Origin: Deltaproteobacteria bacterium
GTDB lineage: Bacteria; Desulfobacterota; Dissulfuribacteria; Dissulfuribacterales; QOAL01
DNA: 64,000 bases
Assembly: GCA_026986785.1 (NCBI GenBank)
Contig: JALSNW010000019.1
Coordinates: 1 to 64,000, forward strand
Direction: 5' to 3'
Part shown: positions 1-10,179 of the stretch, piece by piece
Position numbering within the stretch: position 1 is the stretch's first letter
How the letters are laid out: every line of letters begins with the position of its first letter
Position numbers and translations under genes: made by a program
The notes under the pieces: model-generated
Seen by the model: only the letters and a program-made list of their open reading frames with translations
Database searches by the model: none
Told to the model about the DNA's origin: nothing

Positions 1-123
1 AACAGGATAGTATTACCCCCAAAGGGATAGATTCCTTGAGCAAATTACTATATCTCATAGGGCTATTTTAGTTTTTTTCTGCAAGATGTCAATCCTATGA
101 CAACAGCTTTTTGAGCATATATA

Positions 124-165
124 CAAAAACAGCTTATGCTTAAATAGTTTGATAAGTAGCTGTTT
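124..165 (-). terminator. Possible terminator of the shc-ade operon
   Basis: Read on the minus strand, AAACAG and CTTAT, separated by three bases, pair with ATAAG and CTGTTT across a 14-base loop, and the stem runs into TTTTTG. It lies about 40 bases past the adenine deaminase stop codon, the right place to end this transcript. The stem is AT-rich and bulged, so the call is moderate. The rest of the first 203 bases shows no gene. Confidence 0.4.
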
Positions 166-203
166 CCGTATTTCTAATTTTAAGCAAGTGGATTTATATT
201 TAG

Positions 204-1949
204 TTACACGAAAAGGGGCACAAATGAAAATCGTTCCACGTCCACGAGCCCTTTGTCTGTGAGTTTTAGGCTTGGGATTACTGGTAGAGCCAGAAAGCTA
301 ATCGTCATGAAGGGATTTGATGAAATGGCCCCCAGGTCTTTTGCAGCCTTAATAGTCCGATCGGCCATTAGGCGTACTTCATCCAGCGGTCGGTCTGACA
401 TGAGACCAGCTATAGGTAGAGGGAGGATAGAGATTACTTTTTCTTCATCAGCTACGCATAATCCACCTTCCCTTTCTGCAACTGCCTTGACTGCGTTTAA
501 GATTGCCTGATCATTGACACCAGCCACTATAAGATTATGGGAATCGTGGGCCACTGAGCTTGCAATGGCCCCCCTTTTAAGACCCAGCCCTTTCACAAGG
601 CCTTTACCTATATTGCCTGTACCATGATGTCGCTCTATGACAAAGAGTTTTATTATGTCGTTTTCGAGATCGGGCTGAACCAGACCATCCTTTACCTTTA
701 CCTCCATTTTCAAGTGCTTTGTGATGATTTGTCCCTCTATCGTACCTATTATCCTTGCCACAGTACAAGTCTTCTTTTGTCCAGGTGCCTTTATGGAAAA
801 ATCCAATTGAGACAGATCCAGGTTGAAATCCTTGGGGACAGGTGTGTGGCTTGCTGGGATACGAGGGAGAAATCTGCCATTGGCAGCAACGGTCATACCA
901 TTAAAGATGGTCTTTATCACCTCAAATTTTTCTATATTGTGTAGAAGTACCAGGTCTGCAAAATATCCAGGTGCAATTGCACCAGTATTTTGCAGACCAA
1001 ATCTCATTGCTGGATTCAAGGTCACGAGCCTTAAGGCCGTGATCGGGTCCATGCCCGCCTTGACAGCGGTCCTGAGAGAATAATCCAAGTGTCCCAGGTC
1101 CATGAGGTCGTCTGGATGGCGATCATCCGACACCAAACAGCAGCGTCCCTGGGTAATTTTTGTTACTGCAGGCAACAGATCAATAAGATTTTTTTCTGCT
1201 GTACCTTGTCGGAGAAATAACCACATCCCCCTGGAGAGCTTTTCCTCTGCTTCCCGGGCAGTGGTACATTCGTGGTCTGAATCAATCCCAGCAGAGATAT
1301 ATGCACAAAGGCGAGTGCCTGAGAGACCAGGGCAGTGGCCATCTATCACTACAGCCTTTTTTCTGGCCACCTCCAGTTTGGCCTCCACTTCCGGGTCTGA
1401 ACATATGACGCCAGGGAAGTTCATCATCTCTCCAAGGGCGATGATCCGTTTCTTTTCCAGAAGAAGTGCTATCTCCTTATGGCCTAATTCAGCACCAGAT
1501 GTCTCAAGATGTGTAGCTGGCACACATGAGGGTGCACAGATGTATATGGAGATCGGCAGGTCCTTGCTGGCTTCGAGCATATATTCAACACCTTCCATGC
1601 CAAGACAGTTTGCTATCTCATGAGGGTCAGCTATTACTGTTGTTGTGCCCCTTGGAATCACTGCCTTGGAAAATTCCAGAGGGGAAAGCAAAGTGCTTTC
1701 AATATGTATATGTGCATCAATAAAGCCAGGTGCCACAAAGGCCCCCGCACAGTCTATGTAGCGTTCTGCCTGAAAATCTGTGCCCAGGGCAGCTATAAAT
1801 CCTCTGGATATGGCTATGTCCTGCTCTTCTATCTTGCCAGTGAAAAGATCTATAACCCTTCCGTTTTTGATGCAAAGTTCTGCAGGTGCCTTTTTTTGGG
1901 CTACGGCAGCCAACTCCCTGTGAATCTCTGCGGTGAGTCTTCTTGTCAT
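204..1949 (-). CDS. ade: Adenine deaminase
   Basis: A 581-residue amidohydrolase that deaminates adenine to hypoxanthine and ammonia in purine salvage. The family pattern is clear: GFIDAHIHIES near residue 78 carries the metal-binding HxH, a second metal/catalytic segment LGEMMNFPGV lies near residue 172, and SDDRHPDDL near residue 275 supplies the catalytic Asp/His region. The length matches the family, and the C-terminal adenine deaminase domain is present (VAHDSHNLIVAG). The ATG overlaps the stop of the upstream squalene-hopene cyclase by 4 bp, so the two are probably translationally coupled. The pairing with hopanoid synthesis is unusual and may have a biochemical reason (see findings). 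Family assignment is firm. Confidence 0.95.
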   Translation of the reverse strand: MTRRLTAEIHRELAAVAQKKAPAELCIKNGRVIDLFTGKIEEQDIAISRGFIAALGTDFQAERYIDCAGAFVAPGFIDAHIHIESTLLSPLEFSKAVIPRGTTTVIADPHEIANCLGMEGVEYMLEASKDLPISIYICAPSCVPATHLETSGAELGHKEIALLLEKKRIIALGEMMNFPGVICSDPEVEAKLEVARKKAVVIDGHCPGLSGTRLCAYISAGIDSDHECTTAREAEEKLSRGMWLFLRQGTAEKNLIDLLPAVTKITQGRCCLVSDDRHPDDLMDLGHLDYSLRTAVKAGMDPITALRLVTLNPAMRFGLQNTGAIAPGYFADLVLLHNIEKFEVIKTIFNGMTVAANGRFLPRIPASHTPVPKDFNLDLSQLDFSIKAPGQKKTCTVARIIGTIEGQIITKHLKMEVKVKDGLVQPDLENDIIKLFVIERHHGTGNIGKGLVKGLGLKRGAIASSVAHDSHNLIVAGVNDQAILNAVKAVAEREGGLCVADEEKVISILPLPIAGLMSDRPLDEVRLMADRTIKAAKDLGAISSNPFMTISFLALPVIPSLKLTDKGLVDVERFSFVPLFV

Positions 1950-3946
1950 CTGTTTTTAAGATATCTTCTGGCCCTGCCCAAGGCCATGAGTGGGAAGTAA
2001 TGTCTGTAAAGGTTGTAATTCAACATAAATCCCCGCGAAAGCTCTGGCCCTTGATGGAGCTTGTCTGCTACCTTCTCGAGATCTGCCCTGTCACCCCATC
2101 CATAACCAGGGAAACCAGTGCCGGTGTACCAGGGTTCATCCCAGGTACCATCATCTCTTTGGGTCTGGACGAGAAATTCTATCCCCCTTACTATGTTTTT
2201 TTCAAAGGCCTTGCCTCCAGCCGCAACGAGTGCCATTAATGCCCAGCCGGTCTGTGAGGCTGTGCTAATGCCACGGCCCCTGAAGGAATTGTCCATGTAA
2301 GAGGCACAGCTTTCCCCCCAGCCCCCATCACTATTTTGATGCTCAGCTATCCATCTTGCGGCTTTCTGGACATAGTCAGCATCCATGTCTTCTCCCACTG
2401 CCTTTAGTCCAGGCAGCACTGCTCCAGTGCCATAGATGTAATTGACCCCCCATCTGCCAAACCAGCTTCCATCAGGTTCTTGTTCCGATTTTATATACTC
2501 GATCGCCTTTTTTATTGCAGGCTCATCCTTTGTCTTGCCGAGAAAGCCCAGGGCCTCTATGACATGTCCTGTCACATCCACACTTGGTGGGTCCAGGGCC
2601 TCCCCAAAGTCACAGAATGGTATCTTGGTCACCATTAGGCTATTGTTGTCTTTATCAAATGCTGCCCAACCACCATTCGAAGACTGCATGGCCAGTAGCC
2701 AATCGATAGCCAGGCGCAACTTCCTTTTCATATCAGAGTGATGGGGAAATTTGTGCAGGATCCTGGCAATCACGATCAGTCCCACAGCGGTGTCATCTAT
2801 GTCAGGATACCAGGTATTGGCCCGTTCAAAGGACCATGCCCCTGGTTGTACCTCTTTCAGGTAGACCTGCCAATCTCCAGGGGCCTCGACGAACTTGCCG
2901 AGTATCCATTCCAGTGCCTTCTGAAAGCTGGTGGACTCCAAGGGGTCAACTTCGCAGTCCAAGAAGGCTAGCATGGTAAGAAATGTATCCCAGATTATGG
3001 ATTCACTGGCATTTATATAGAGACCGGTCTCCTTTTCCCTTGACCAGTGTCTGTCGAATGCCTTCAGGCCCTTTTGCAGCATGGGATGGCAAAGCAGATA
3101 ACCTTCATTATAGAGTGCCATTAGGGAATAGATGAGCGGAGGTTGGATGCCGCCCCAGCCACCGTCTTCATCCTGGTGTTTTATGAGCCAGTCCAGGCAA
3201 TATTTTCTGGCCGTCTCCCTGAACGGCTGAAAAGGCCACTTGGCATACCAGTTGAGAAACCTGTCTGCTGCCAGGAAGAATCCTTCCCATGAAAAGAGCC
3301 GATCCTTTCTCAGTGGCCGAAAATCGAACTTGTCTCTCCCGTCGGGAAAGAGTTCATCTATGTTTTTATCGGTAGGAAGAGGCCTGACAGGTCGTCTGGA
3401 GCAGAGGAGTGCAATGGGTACTATGGTCGCCCTGGCCCATGATGAAAACCGATAGATGTTGAATGGGGCCCAGGGTGGGAGAAAGATGATCTCAGGGGGA
3501 AGATTCGGTGTATATTCCCAAGGCCATTGTCCCAAGAGGGCCAGCCAATATTTTGTAAAGACCCTAATATGTCTAAGCCCACCATGAGCCAGTATCCATT
3601 CCCTCGCCTTGGTCATCGGTTCGCTATCTGCAGGATAGCCAGCAATTTTCAGGGCCGTGTAACACTCTACTGTTGTATTGATATCACCGGTTGGTGCCTG
3701 GTAATAGACCTCCCAGGAGCCGTCTGGGCGCTGTTCTGACAATATGGCCTGCACAATCCTGGGGAACTTGGGATCGTCGCAGAGCCCCAAGAAGTGCATG
3801 GCCATAATCCATTCGGCCTCCATACAGCAATTGGTGTCAATATGTCCGATCCAAAAGCCTTCTGGGGCCTGATTTTTCTTAGACCAATCAAGGGCCTTGT
3901 CAATAGCGATATCGAGCTTTGTCAATAGATGGTTGTCGCTGCTCAT
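1946..3946 (-). CDS. shc: Squalene-hopene cyclase
   Basis: A 666-residue class II triterpene cyclase that turns squalene into hopene/hopanol, the committed step to hopanoid membrane lipids. The catalytic acid motif DIDDTA is present (preceded by WYP, near residue 391). Several QW repeats that stabilise the barrel are visible: EQRPDGSW, HQDEDGGWG, QEPDGSWFGRWG, QNSDGGWGES and TQRDDGTWDE. The length is normal. No strong ribosome-binding site precedes the ATG. Other hpn genes are not in the window. The downstream partner, adenine deaminase, overlaps it by 4 bp. It is expected to work as a monotopic enzyme on the cytoplasmic face of the inner membrane. Confidence 0.95.
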   Translation of the reverse strand: MSSDNHLLTKLDIAIDKALDWSKKNQAPEGFWIGHIDTNCCMEAEWIMAMHFLGLCDDPKFPRIVQAILSEQRPDGSWEVYYQAPTGDINTTVECYTALKIAGYPADSEPMTKAREWILAHGGLRHIRVFTKYWLALLGQWPWEYTPNLPPEIIFLPPWAPFNIYRFSSWARATIVPIALLCSRRPVRPLPTDKNIDELFPDGRDKFDFRPLRKDRLFSWEGFFLAADRFLNWYAKWPFQPFRETARKYCLDWLIKHQDEDGGWGGIQPPLIYSLMALYNEGYLLCHPMLQKGLKAFDRHWSREKETGLYINASESIIWDTFLTMLAFLDCEVDPLESTSFQKALEWILGKFVEAPGDWQVYLKEVQPGAWSFERANTWYPDIDDTAVGLIVIARILHKFPHHSDMKRKLRLAIDWLLAMQSSNGGWAAFDKDNNSLMVTKIPFCDFGEALDPPSVDVTGHVIEALGFLGKTKDEPAIKKAIEYIKSEQEPDGSWFGRWGVNYIYGTGAVLPGLKAVGEDMDADYVQKAARWIAEHQNSDGGWGESCASYMDNSFRGRGISTASQTGWALMALVAAGGKAFEKNIVRGIEFLVQTQRDDGTWDEPWYTGTGFPGYGWGDRADLEKVADKLHQGPELSRGFMLNYNLYRHYFPLMALGRARRYLKNR

Positions 3947-4159
3947 TTAATTGTTTTTAAAAAGTGCCTGTTGCAGGTTTAAAGGGCAGACTAAGAGAGT
4001 GAAACACCTCCAGACAAAGTTTCTTTAATATAGCCTTTTTATTCGTCTTAACAATCCCGGATTTAAATTTTTAGCCTTTTGTAGATTAAAAAAGAGAAAC
4101 GATATATCAAAAGGATAGGACCGGGGAGGGGGATAAACAGGTATTGGAGATAAGCCAGC

Positions 4160-5401
4160 TCATTTCGTGTTTGGGGGGATCGGATCTATCTTCAGGCCAT
4201 TTGCGACGATCTCGGTGAGTAGGGCTGATTTATACGGGAGTTTATAGTACCTGGCTAATTTTTGGATCTGGATATAGCAGCTCTGGCAACACACAACAAC
4301 AAGATCTGCCGCGCTTTGACTGATCTGCTCCGCCTTCCATCTTCCAAATTCAAGGGCATCCTCATTTCCTGCAGCCAGTACAGTGCCTCCACAACATATG
4401 GAATCTCTTTTGGTACGACCCAGCTCCACGAAGTCGGTTGCAAAGAATTCAAGAAGTGTCCTGGGAAACTCAAAGAGCTCTTGGGGGCTGCTTACATTGC
4501 AAGGGTCGTGGAAGGTCACAGTTGATCTCAATATAGATGGCCGAAGATTCAGTCTTCCCTGTTCAAGGTACTTGAAGATGAGTTCAGCCGAATTCAACAC
4601 CTTAAAGGGTAATTCATCTACAGTAGGTATGTTGTTGCCGGCCCCGAATGAGGATAATGGATTGGCGCAGTCATCGATTATGCAGGTATGGATCCCAAGA
4701 TCTTTGCAGATGGTAACGATTCGATCCCTCCATAGCTGTTCACCCATCTTGTCTCCTGCCAAGAATGCAGGACAAGATGTGTCAATGGCAAAGCTCGAAA
4801 GGGTCCAGTCCTCCCTGGCAGCATGAAAGATTTTGGTGTAACTATGGAGGATATATGGGTTTAGTTCCAATAGTTGCATATTCAGAAAGAGGATGGTGCC
4901 GGCCCCTTTTTTGTCAATGGGAATGGTAACCTGTTCAAATCCAGGGCTGTTGTTCAGTTTTTTTTGAGCCATCTGTACAACCGTCATGAACCACGAAGGC
5001 GTCTTCCCCAGATTGTTGCCAGTAATATTATTGATCTCCACTGCTGCCCGTAGGTATTTTGGTAGGGCGTTATGTGGCTGGAGTCTTCTGGCCCTGTCTA
5101 TGATGAGAGGGATGTTTATGTTTAGTGGGCAAGCGTTTACACAATTATGACAAAGGGCACATAGCCAAAGCCATTTTGAATTGAGTACGACCTTTTCTTG
5201 GCCAAGTATTATTAGACGGATAAATTTTTGAGGATCCATGCCAAGGATACCAGAGGCTGGACAGACAGAACTACAGGAATTGCATCCTATGCATCGATAG
5301 GGGTTCAGCCCCTCTGGTTGTTCAGGTCGGAGCAGTATCTGGCCAAATCTTTCCGATGAACTATCAATGTCTATTATGCTCTTCAATCCATAAGTTTTCA
5401 T
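4160..5401 (-). CDS. HdrC-HdrB-like fused iron-sulfur protein
   Basis: A 413-residue fusion. The N-terminal HdrC-like part carries two [4Fe-4S] motifs (CIGCNSCSSVCPA near residue 37 and CALCHNCVNACPL near residue 81). The C-terminal HdrB-like part holds one full CCG domain, HDPCN ... CCGG ... CCQSC, the signature of a catalytic non-cubane cluster. HdrB proper has two CCG domains; here the first is degenerate (isolated Cys in SCPAF and DDCANP), which recalls HdrD/DsrK-type proteins. It is the last gene of the cassette and overlaps mvhD by 4 bp. The likely role is the disulfide- or thiol-handling catalytic subunit receiving electrons from HdrA; the substrate cannot be told from sequence. Confidence 0.82.
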   Translation of the reverse strand: MKTYGLKSIIDIDSSSERFGQILLRPEQPEGLNPYRCIGCNSCSSVCPASGILGMDPQKFIRLIILGQEKVVLNSKWLWLCALCHNCVNACPLNINIPLIIDRARRLQPHNALPKYLRAAVEINNITGNNLGKTPSWFMTVVQMAQKKLNNSPGFEQVTIPIDKKGAGTILFLNMQLLELNPYILHSYTKIFHAAREDWTLSSFAIDTSCPAFLAGDKMGEQLWRDRIVTICKDLGIHTCIIDDCANPLSSFGAGNNIPTVDELPFKVLNSAELIFKYLEQGRLNLRPSILRSTVTFHDPCNVSSPQELFEFPRTLLEFFATDFVELGRTKRDSICCGGTVLAAGNEDALEFGRWKAEQISQSAADLVVVCCQSCYIQIQKLARYYKLPYKSALLTEIVANGLKIDPIPPNTK

Positions 5402-6033
5402 TGCTTATCCAAGGTTACGATACGCCTGGTATAAATGAGCAGGCAATGTTTTGCTGGTACGAGTTTCGCTTCCATCTCCATGTCGAGATATCTTGACAAG
5501 GCCTTTTGGGCCGACGGTTCGTCTTTATAGATGATGCCATCCCAATAATAATTAGTCCTGTCTGAGACATGTATGAATGGAATCCTGGGGTCGTTTTTGT
5601 CTGGTTGAGCCATGGTTGGGAAGGTGATCGCTATTGGCCTGTTGGGGCCGAGTGTCTTGATCACATCTGTCACCTGTGAGATGATTTGGGCAAATCTTTG
5701 TGCCTCGGCTGCAGAGACCCAGTCGATGTGAAATCTGTTTTGTTCCACGCCCAGATCTTCCAGTGTGGTAGAGATGATCTCTGAGCGTTTTGCTGCAAGC
5801 TCATTACCTGTACCGTAATGGCACTCGCCAGGATGGCAGCCAAGGATTATGACCCCATCCATCCCGGCCATGAGGGCTTTTATAACCCAATCTGGATGGA
5901 CCATGCAGGAGCACATCACCTCGATGGTCCTGATGGATGCTGGGTATTCTATGTGGGACGTCCCAGCAAGATCTGCACAATTATAACCACACCAGTGGCA
6001 CAAGAATGTCAGGATCTTAGGTAGAGTTTTCAT
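5398..6033 (-). CDS. mvhD: MvhD/FlpD-type delta subunit (2Fe-2S electron-transfer protein)
   Basis: A 211-residue protein of the methyl-viologen-reducing hydrogenase delta family. In characterised complexes it carries electrons from a hydrogenase, formate dehydrogenase or NADH module to HdrA. The hallmark cysteines are present: FLCHWCGYNCADLAG at the N-terminus, VMCSCMVHP near residue 39, and GCHPGECHYGTGN near residue 65. The C-terminal third is longer than a minimal MvhD. No MvhA/MvhG hydrogenase or other electron-input subunit is adjacent, so the donor is unknown. It overlaps hdrA by 17 bp and the downstream HdrCB gene by 4 bp. Confidence 0.88.
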   Translation of the reverse strand: MKTLPKILTFLCHWCGYNCADLAGTSHIEYPASIRTIEVMCSCMVHPDWVIKALMAGMDGVIILGCHPGECHYGTGNELAAKRSEIISTTLEDLGVEQNRFHIDWVSAAEAQRFAQIISQVTDVIKTLGPNRPIAITFPTMAQPDKNDPRIPFIHVSDRTNYYWDGIIYKDEPSAQKALSRYLDMEMEAKLVPAKHCLLIYTRRIVTLDKQ

Positions 6034-9000
6034 TTTGTTTCGTTGAGATAAGGCTTTTTATCTGGGCCAAGATCTGTTCAGGCATAAACCCTGGGATGCC
6101 TATGGCATATTGGGGGCATGAAGAAGTACATGCCCCGCATCCACTGCAAAGGGATGGATCAATTTCCACTATCTTTTTTACTTCATCGAGGTTTACATAT
6201 TCAACGAGCTTGATGGCCTTTTCATGGCAGACATCAAGGCACAATGCACAACCATCGCATCTGGAGATGATGATCTCAGCGGTGATTCTGTCCGGGCTAA
6301 CGCTGTCTTTTGAAAGAAATACCGCAGCCTTACCCGCCGCCGCTGCTGCCTGGCTTATGGATTCTTCCACCTCTTTTGGGTAATGGGCAAGTCCAGCCAC
6401 AAAGAAGCCATCCCTTCTAAGCTCTACAGGCCGAAGTTTTGCATGGGCCTCTTGAAAAAATCCATCCTGGTCCAGGGGGACCTTCAGCTTATTGGAGAGG
6501 GCCTGTTGATTGGCCATGTCCGGTTCAATGGCAGATGCCAGTATGAGGTAATCGGGGTTTATCTCTATCATGTCTCCTGTTAGGGGATCATGGGTGTTGA
6601 TGTTTATTATGGTTTGTGGCCGAGTATCTTGATCGAGCCTTGTGAGAAATCTTACCTCTGGAGGAGAGGCATCTTCGAAGCGAATGGCCTTTATGCCCTT
6701 TTCTCTTGCCCTGTTGTAGAAGTCATCTCTCTGCCCATAGGTCCTCATGTGACGATAAAGGATGTAGATAGACAGGTCTTTTTTGTATGCCTTTAAAAGA
6801 AGTGCTCTGGTTACTGAGTGGGTGCAGCAGACTCGACTGCAGTATGGACGCTCATCGTTACACGAACCGACACATTGAATAAATACCACAGTTTTGGCAT
6901 CATCCAGGAATTCCAGGCCTCCACGCATTATCCTCTCATCAAGTTCTTGATGAGTAAGTACATTGGGATGACGTCCATAGCCAAAGCCGATTGGCCTTGC
7001 CTCCTTGGCTCCACTCGCCACTATCACAGCACCGTGATGAATGGCCTTTACAATGCCCTGGCTGCCGTATCTTACAAAGCTGGTAAGATTTCCCGTCTCT
7101 CCCTGGGTATCCAGGAGATCAGCTTCCATGAAGATATTGATATTTTTCTTGGATGTAACCTCCTTGATGAGGTCGTCAAGGTATGTACTTATGTCAACAC
7201 CGCGCCACGATTTCAAAAGCGCCCTGGCGTTGCCTCCCAAAACGGGGCTTTTTTCCAATAAGCTGACTGTTATATCCCGTTCGGATAGAATTCTTGCAGC
7301 AGTTAGCCCTGAAATACCCCCTCCGATTATCAGGGCATGTTTTGTCACAGGGAAGCGGGGGATATCAATGGGTGCCAGGAGGGCAGCCTTGGCTATAGAC
7401 ATCTGGATCTGATCCATGGCACGATTGGTCGCCCCCTTGGGATCTGAGGAATGCACCCAGGCAGCCTGCTCCCTGATATTGGCGATCTCCAAGAGATTAC
7501 TGTTCAGCCCTGCCTCCTTCATTGCCTTTTTAAACAGCTGCTCGTGTGATTTAGGGCTGCAAGCGGCAATGACGATCCTGTTCAGTCTCTTTGTTCTTAT
7601 GGTTGTGGACAGGCTTTGCAATGCATCCGGTGTACATGCAAAGGGCATGTGTCTGGCCACAATTACTCCATTTATTGTCTTTACTTGATGCAGCAGTGCC
7701 TTGATATCAATGACCTGGCCTATGTTTCGGCCACATGCACATATGAACACCCCGATTCTGGGCCTATCCATTCCAGAGTCGAGCTTGGGGGCATTGGCCT
7801 TTTTTTCACTGTGTCCATGACGTCTATGGGCGGTGATTTTCAAATCACTGCCCAGTAAGGCCGCTGCCGCTGAGCCTTCAATGACAGCCCCCTGGATGGA
7901 TTTTGGGTCCGTATATGTCCCACAGGTATAGATACCAGGCTTGTTGGTCCTGGTTACCTCTAATCCTGTGGCGCTACTAAATCCGAACCCAGTGGTTTTT
8001 ATGCCAAAGAGGTTAGAAAGTCTGTTCAAATCTCCATCCATGCCAAGGCCACAGGAGAGGACAACCATGTCAAAAATTTCTTCCAGTTTTGAGCCTGCCC
8101 CTGTCCATGCCATTATCTTGAGCCTACCTGAGTCTATCTCCTCAAGACAATGGATCTTGCTTGGTATAAGTCTTACCCCGGCTTGGATAGCCTGCCTCAG
8201 ATAGCGTTCAGCACCCTTTTGGTGTGATCTGATATCAATATAGAAAATAGATGTCTCAGGAGGTGGAGACAGGTTCTGTCTTATAGACAAGGCCTGTTTT
8301 ATTGCAGCCATGCAGCAGATGCTGGAACAAAAGGGGCGGTCAACGATATTGGTTTGCCTGGATCCGACGCATTGTATCCAGGCTATTTTTTCAGGTCTTT
8401 GCCTTTTTAGGCTTTCCCAACCAATGCCGGATGGGCTTAACAGAACCTCCATCTCCAGCCCTGTGATAACATGCTTGCTCTGCCCGTATCTGTATGAAGG
8501 CAGGATGGTTGGGTCAAAGGGCTTGGCACCTGGAGAAAGGACAACGGCTTGGGTGTTTACTTCAAATTCCTGGGCTGCCTGATCCAGGTCGATAGCCCCT
8601 CGTGGGCAGATTTTTTCACATTTCCTGCACGTGCCATTGGTGAAAAAGGCGCAGTTTTTCCCATCTATTACATAACCCCTGGGTATGGCATTGGGCGATG
8701 GAAGATAGATGGCCTTTCTATATGTGTCATGAATATAGGACTTATCTGTAACGTTTATGGGACAAACTTTCTCGCAAAGGCCACATCCAATACATTTTTC
8801 AGGGGATACATACCTTGGATTCGTCTTTATCCTTAAATAAAAATCACTATCTTCTTGGCGAACATCAAGCACTGAAGATCTGGTGAATATCTCTATGTTT
8901 GGGCTGGTTCCCAACTGGGCCATCAATGGTGACAGGATTCACGTGGGGCAATCGCCTGTGGGAAAGGTCTTGCTCAGTTGGGACATGAGTCCCCCTATTA

Positions 9001-9130
9001 CGTCACCGCTCTCTACCAGGTAGACATGGATGCCAAGTTCTGCAAGGTCCAAGGCCGCTGTAATACCTGCTACCCCGGCACCTATTACTGCGGCAGATTG
9101 TTTTAGACCAGTATTTCCAGGGGTTTTCAT
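6017..9130 (-). CDS. hdrA: HdrA-like flavoprotein, fused double form, with UGA-encoded selenocysteine
   Basis: Read through one in-frame TGA at 8939-8941 (codon 64), this is a 1037-residue HdrA-type FAD/iron-sulfur protein. Residues 1-63 hold the FAD-binding [15 protein letters not shown] and run into [13 protein letters not shown] follows, and ILSPLMAQ continues in the same frame. Cys-type HdrA proteins have a conserved Cys exactly there (FPTxDCxxC-ILSPK), so UGA most likely encodes Sec. Next come a ferredoxin-like region ([21 protein letters not shown]), the HdrA core (CVGSRQT, CSSICC), a second Rossmann/HdrA half from about residue 525 ([27 protein letters not shown]), and two C-terminal [4Fe-4S] motifs. 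The role is flavin-based electron branching between MvhD and HdrCB. The start overlaps the sigma-54 regulator by 4 bp. Confidence 0.9.
8905..8941 (-). promoter_or_regulatory. SECIS-like hairpin after the hdrA UGA codon
   Basis: Starting 17 bases after the TGA on the minus strand, TGGCCC pairs with GGG-AA-CCA (six pairs, a two-base bulge) around the loop AGTT. The loop G sits 24 bases past the TGA. Bacterial SECIS elements lie inside the coding region about 15-37 bases after UGA and usually show a GU in the apical loop bound by SelB; this one has that. The fold was done by eye. Confidence 0.6.
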
Positions 9131-10179
9131 GCCGATTTCCTACCTCTTGAGGTGGCCCTTACCCTAAAAGCAGATGGGTCAAGCTGGAGTTGTTGGACCT
9201 TTCTGTAGAGATTCTGTCTCCTGATTCCGGCGATCTCTGCTGCCAGGGTCATGTTGCCCCTGGTTTTCACCAGCAGTCTCTCGAGATATTGTCTTTCAAA
9301 GCGTTTTCTCGCCTCGCTTATGGGCAGCGAAAATATGAGATCATCTTGCGATTGGGCCTTTCTTTCTTCTCTATGACAGGTATCAGAATGGTTTTCAGTT
9401 TCATGCTCGGCCTCTCCTTTATCCTTCATGTACCTTGGCAAAGAGGATACCGTTAGTTCATTGGAATTTTCTACCACGATCCCTCTCTCTATCACATGAA
9501 AAAGCTCCCTGACATTGCCTGGCCAATGATATGTCCTGAAAAGTTCTTTGACCTCGGCAGAAAGTTCGCCTATCTCTTTCTTGTATTTCTTGCTCGACCT
9601 TTGAAGGTGATGATAGGCCAATAGGAAGATGTCATCGCCCCTGTCTCTCAGGGGGGGCAATTTTATCTCAAATACACTCAGTCGAAAAAACAGATCTTCA
9701 CGAAAAGTGCCAACATTGACCGCCAGTTTCAGGTCCTTGTTGGTGGCTGCCACTACCCTTACGTTGACCTTTAACGTCCTCGTTGAGCCTATCCTAAAAA
9801 AACACTCTTCCTGGAGCACCCTGAGCAGGGCTGTCTGGAGTGTGGGAGAGCCTTCCGAGATCTCGTCCAGGAAGAGTGTTCCCTTGTGGGCCTCTTCGAA
9901 GAAGCCCCTGGATCTGCCCGTGGCCCCTGTAAATGCCCCTTTTTCATGGCCAAACAGACAGGATTCCACAAGAGTATCTGGAATGGCTCCACAATTGACA
10001 GGGACAAAGGGCCCCTTTGACCTTGGGCTCTTTTCATGGATTATGCGGGCAGCAAGATCTTTTCCCGTGCCTGTTTCTCCTGTCACCAGTACCTGGAGTT
10101 CCAGGGGGGCGACCTTAGATATGAGTTCTTTGGCCTCTAAGATGGCTCTGCTTTTTCCAATTAGATCCACCGGCAACAA
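9127..10179 (-). CDS. Sigma-54-dependent transcriptional activator without a sensor domain
   Basis: A 350-residue AAA+ enhancer-binding protein. Walker A is GETGTGKD (about residue 34), the sigma-54 contact loop GAFTGA is intact (about residue 81), Walker B is TLFLDE, and a Fis-type helix-turn-helix ends the protein ([18 protein letters not shown]). The AAA+ domain begins almost at residue 1, so there is no receiver, GAF or PAS domain to receive a signal. Activity may be set by expression level or by a separate partner. It is the first gene of the hdr cassette (4-bp overlap with hdrA) and is probably its local regulator. A TATAAT-like element lies on the minus strand at 10262-10267 upstream, but I found no clear -24/-12 promoter nearby. 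Confidence 0.9.
   Translation of the reverse strand: MLPVDLIGKSRAILEAKELISKVAPLELQVLVTGETGTGKDLAARIIHEKSPRSKGPFVPVNCGAIPDTLVESCLFGHEKGAFTGATGRSRGFFEEAHKGTLFLDEISEGSPTLQTALLRVLQEECFFRIGSTRTLKVNVRVVAATNKDLKLAVNVGTFREDLFFRLSVFEIKLPPLRDRGDDIFLLAYHHLQRSSKKYKKEIGELSAEVKELFRTYHWPGNVRELFHVIERGIVVENSNELTVSSLPRYMKDKGEAEHETENHSDTCHREERKAQSQDDLIFSLPISEARKRFERQYLERLLVKTRGNMTLAAEIAGIRRQNLYRKVQQLQLDPSAFRVRATSRGRKSA

Noticed and set aside
8939-8941. HdrA split by nonsense mutation or frameshift
   Set aside because: The frame is unchanged across the TGA, the codon falls on a conserved Cys, and a hairpin follows at SECIS spacing; selenocysteine explains all three better.
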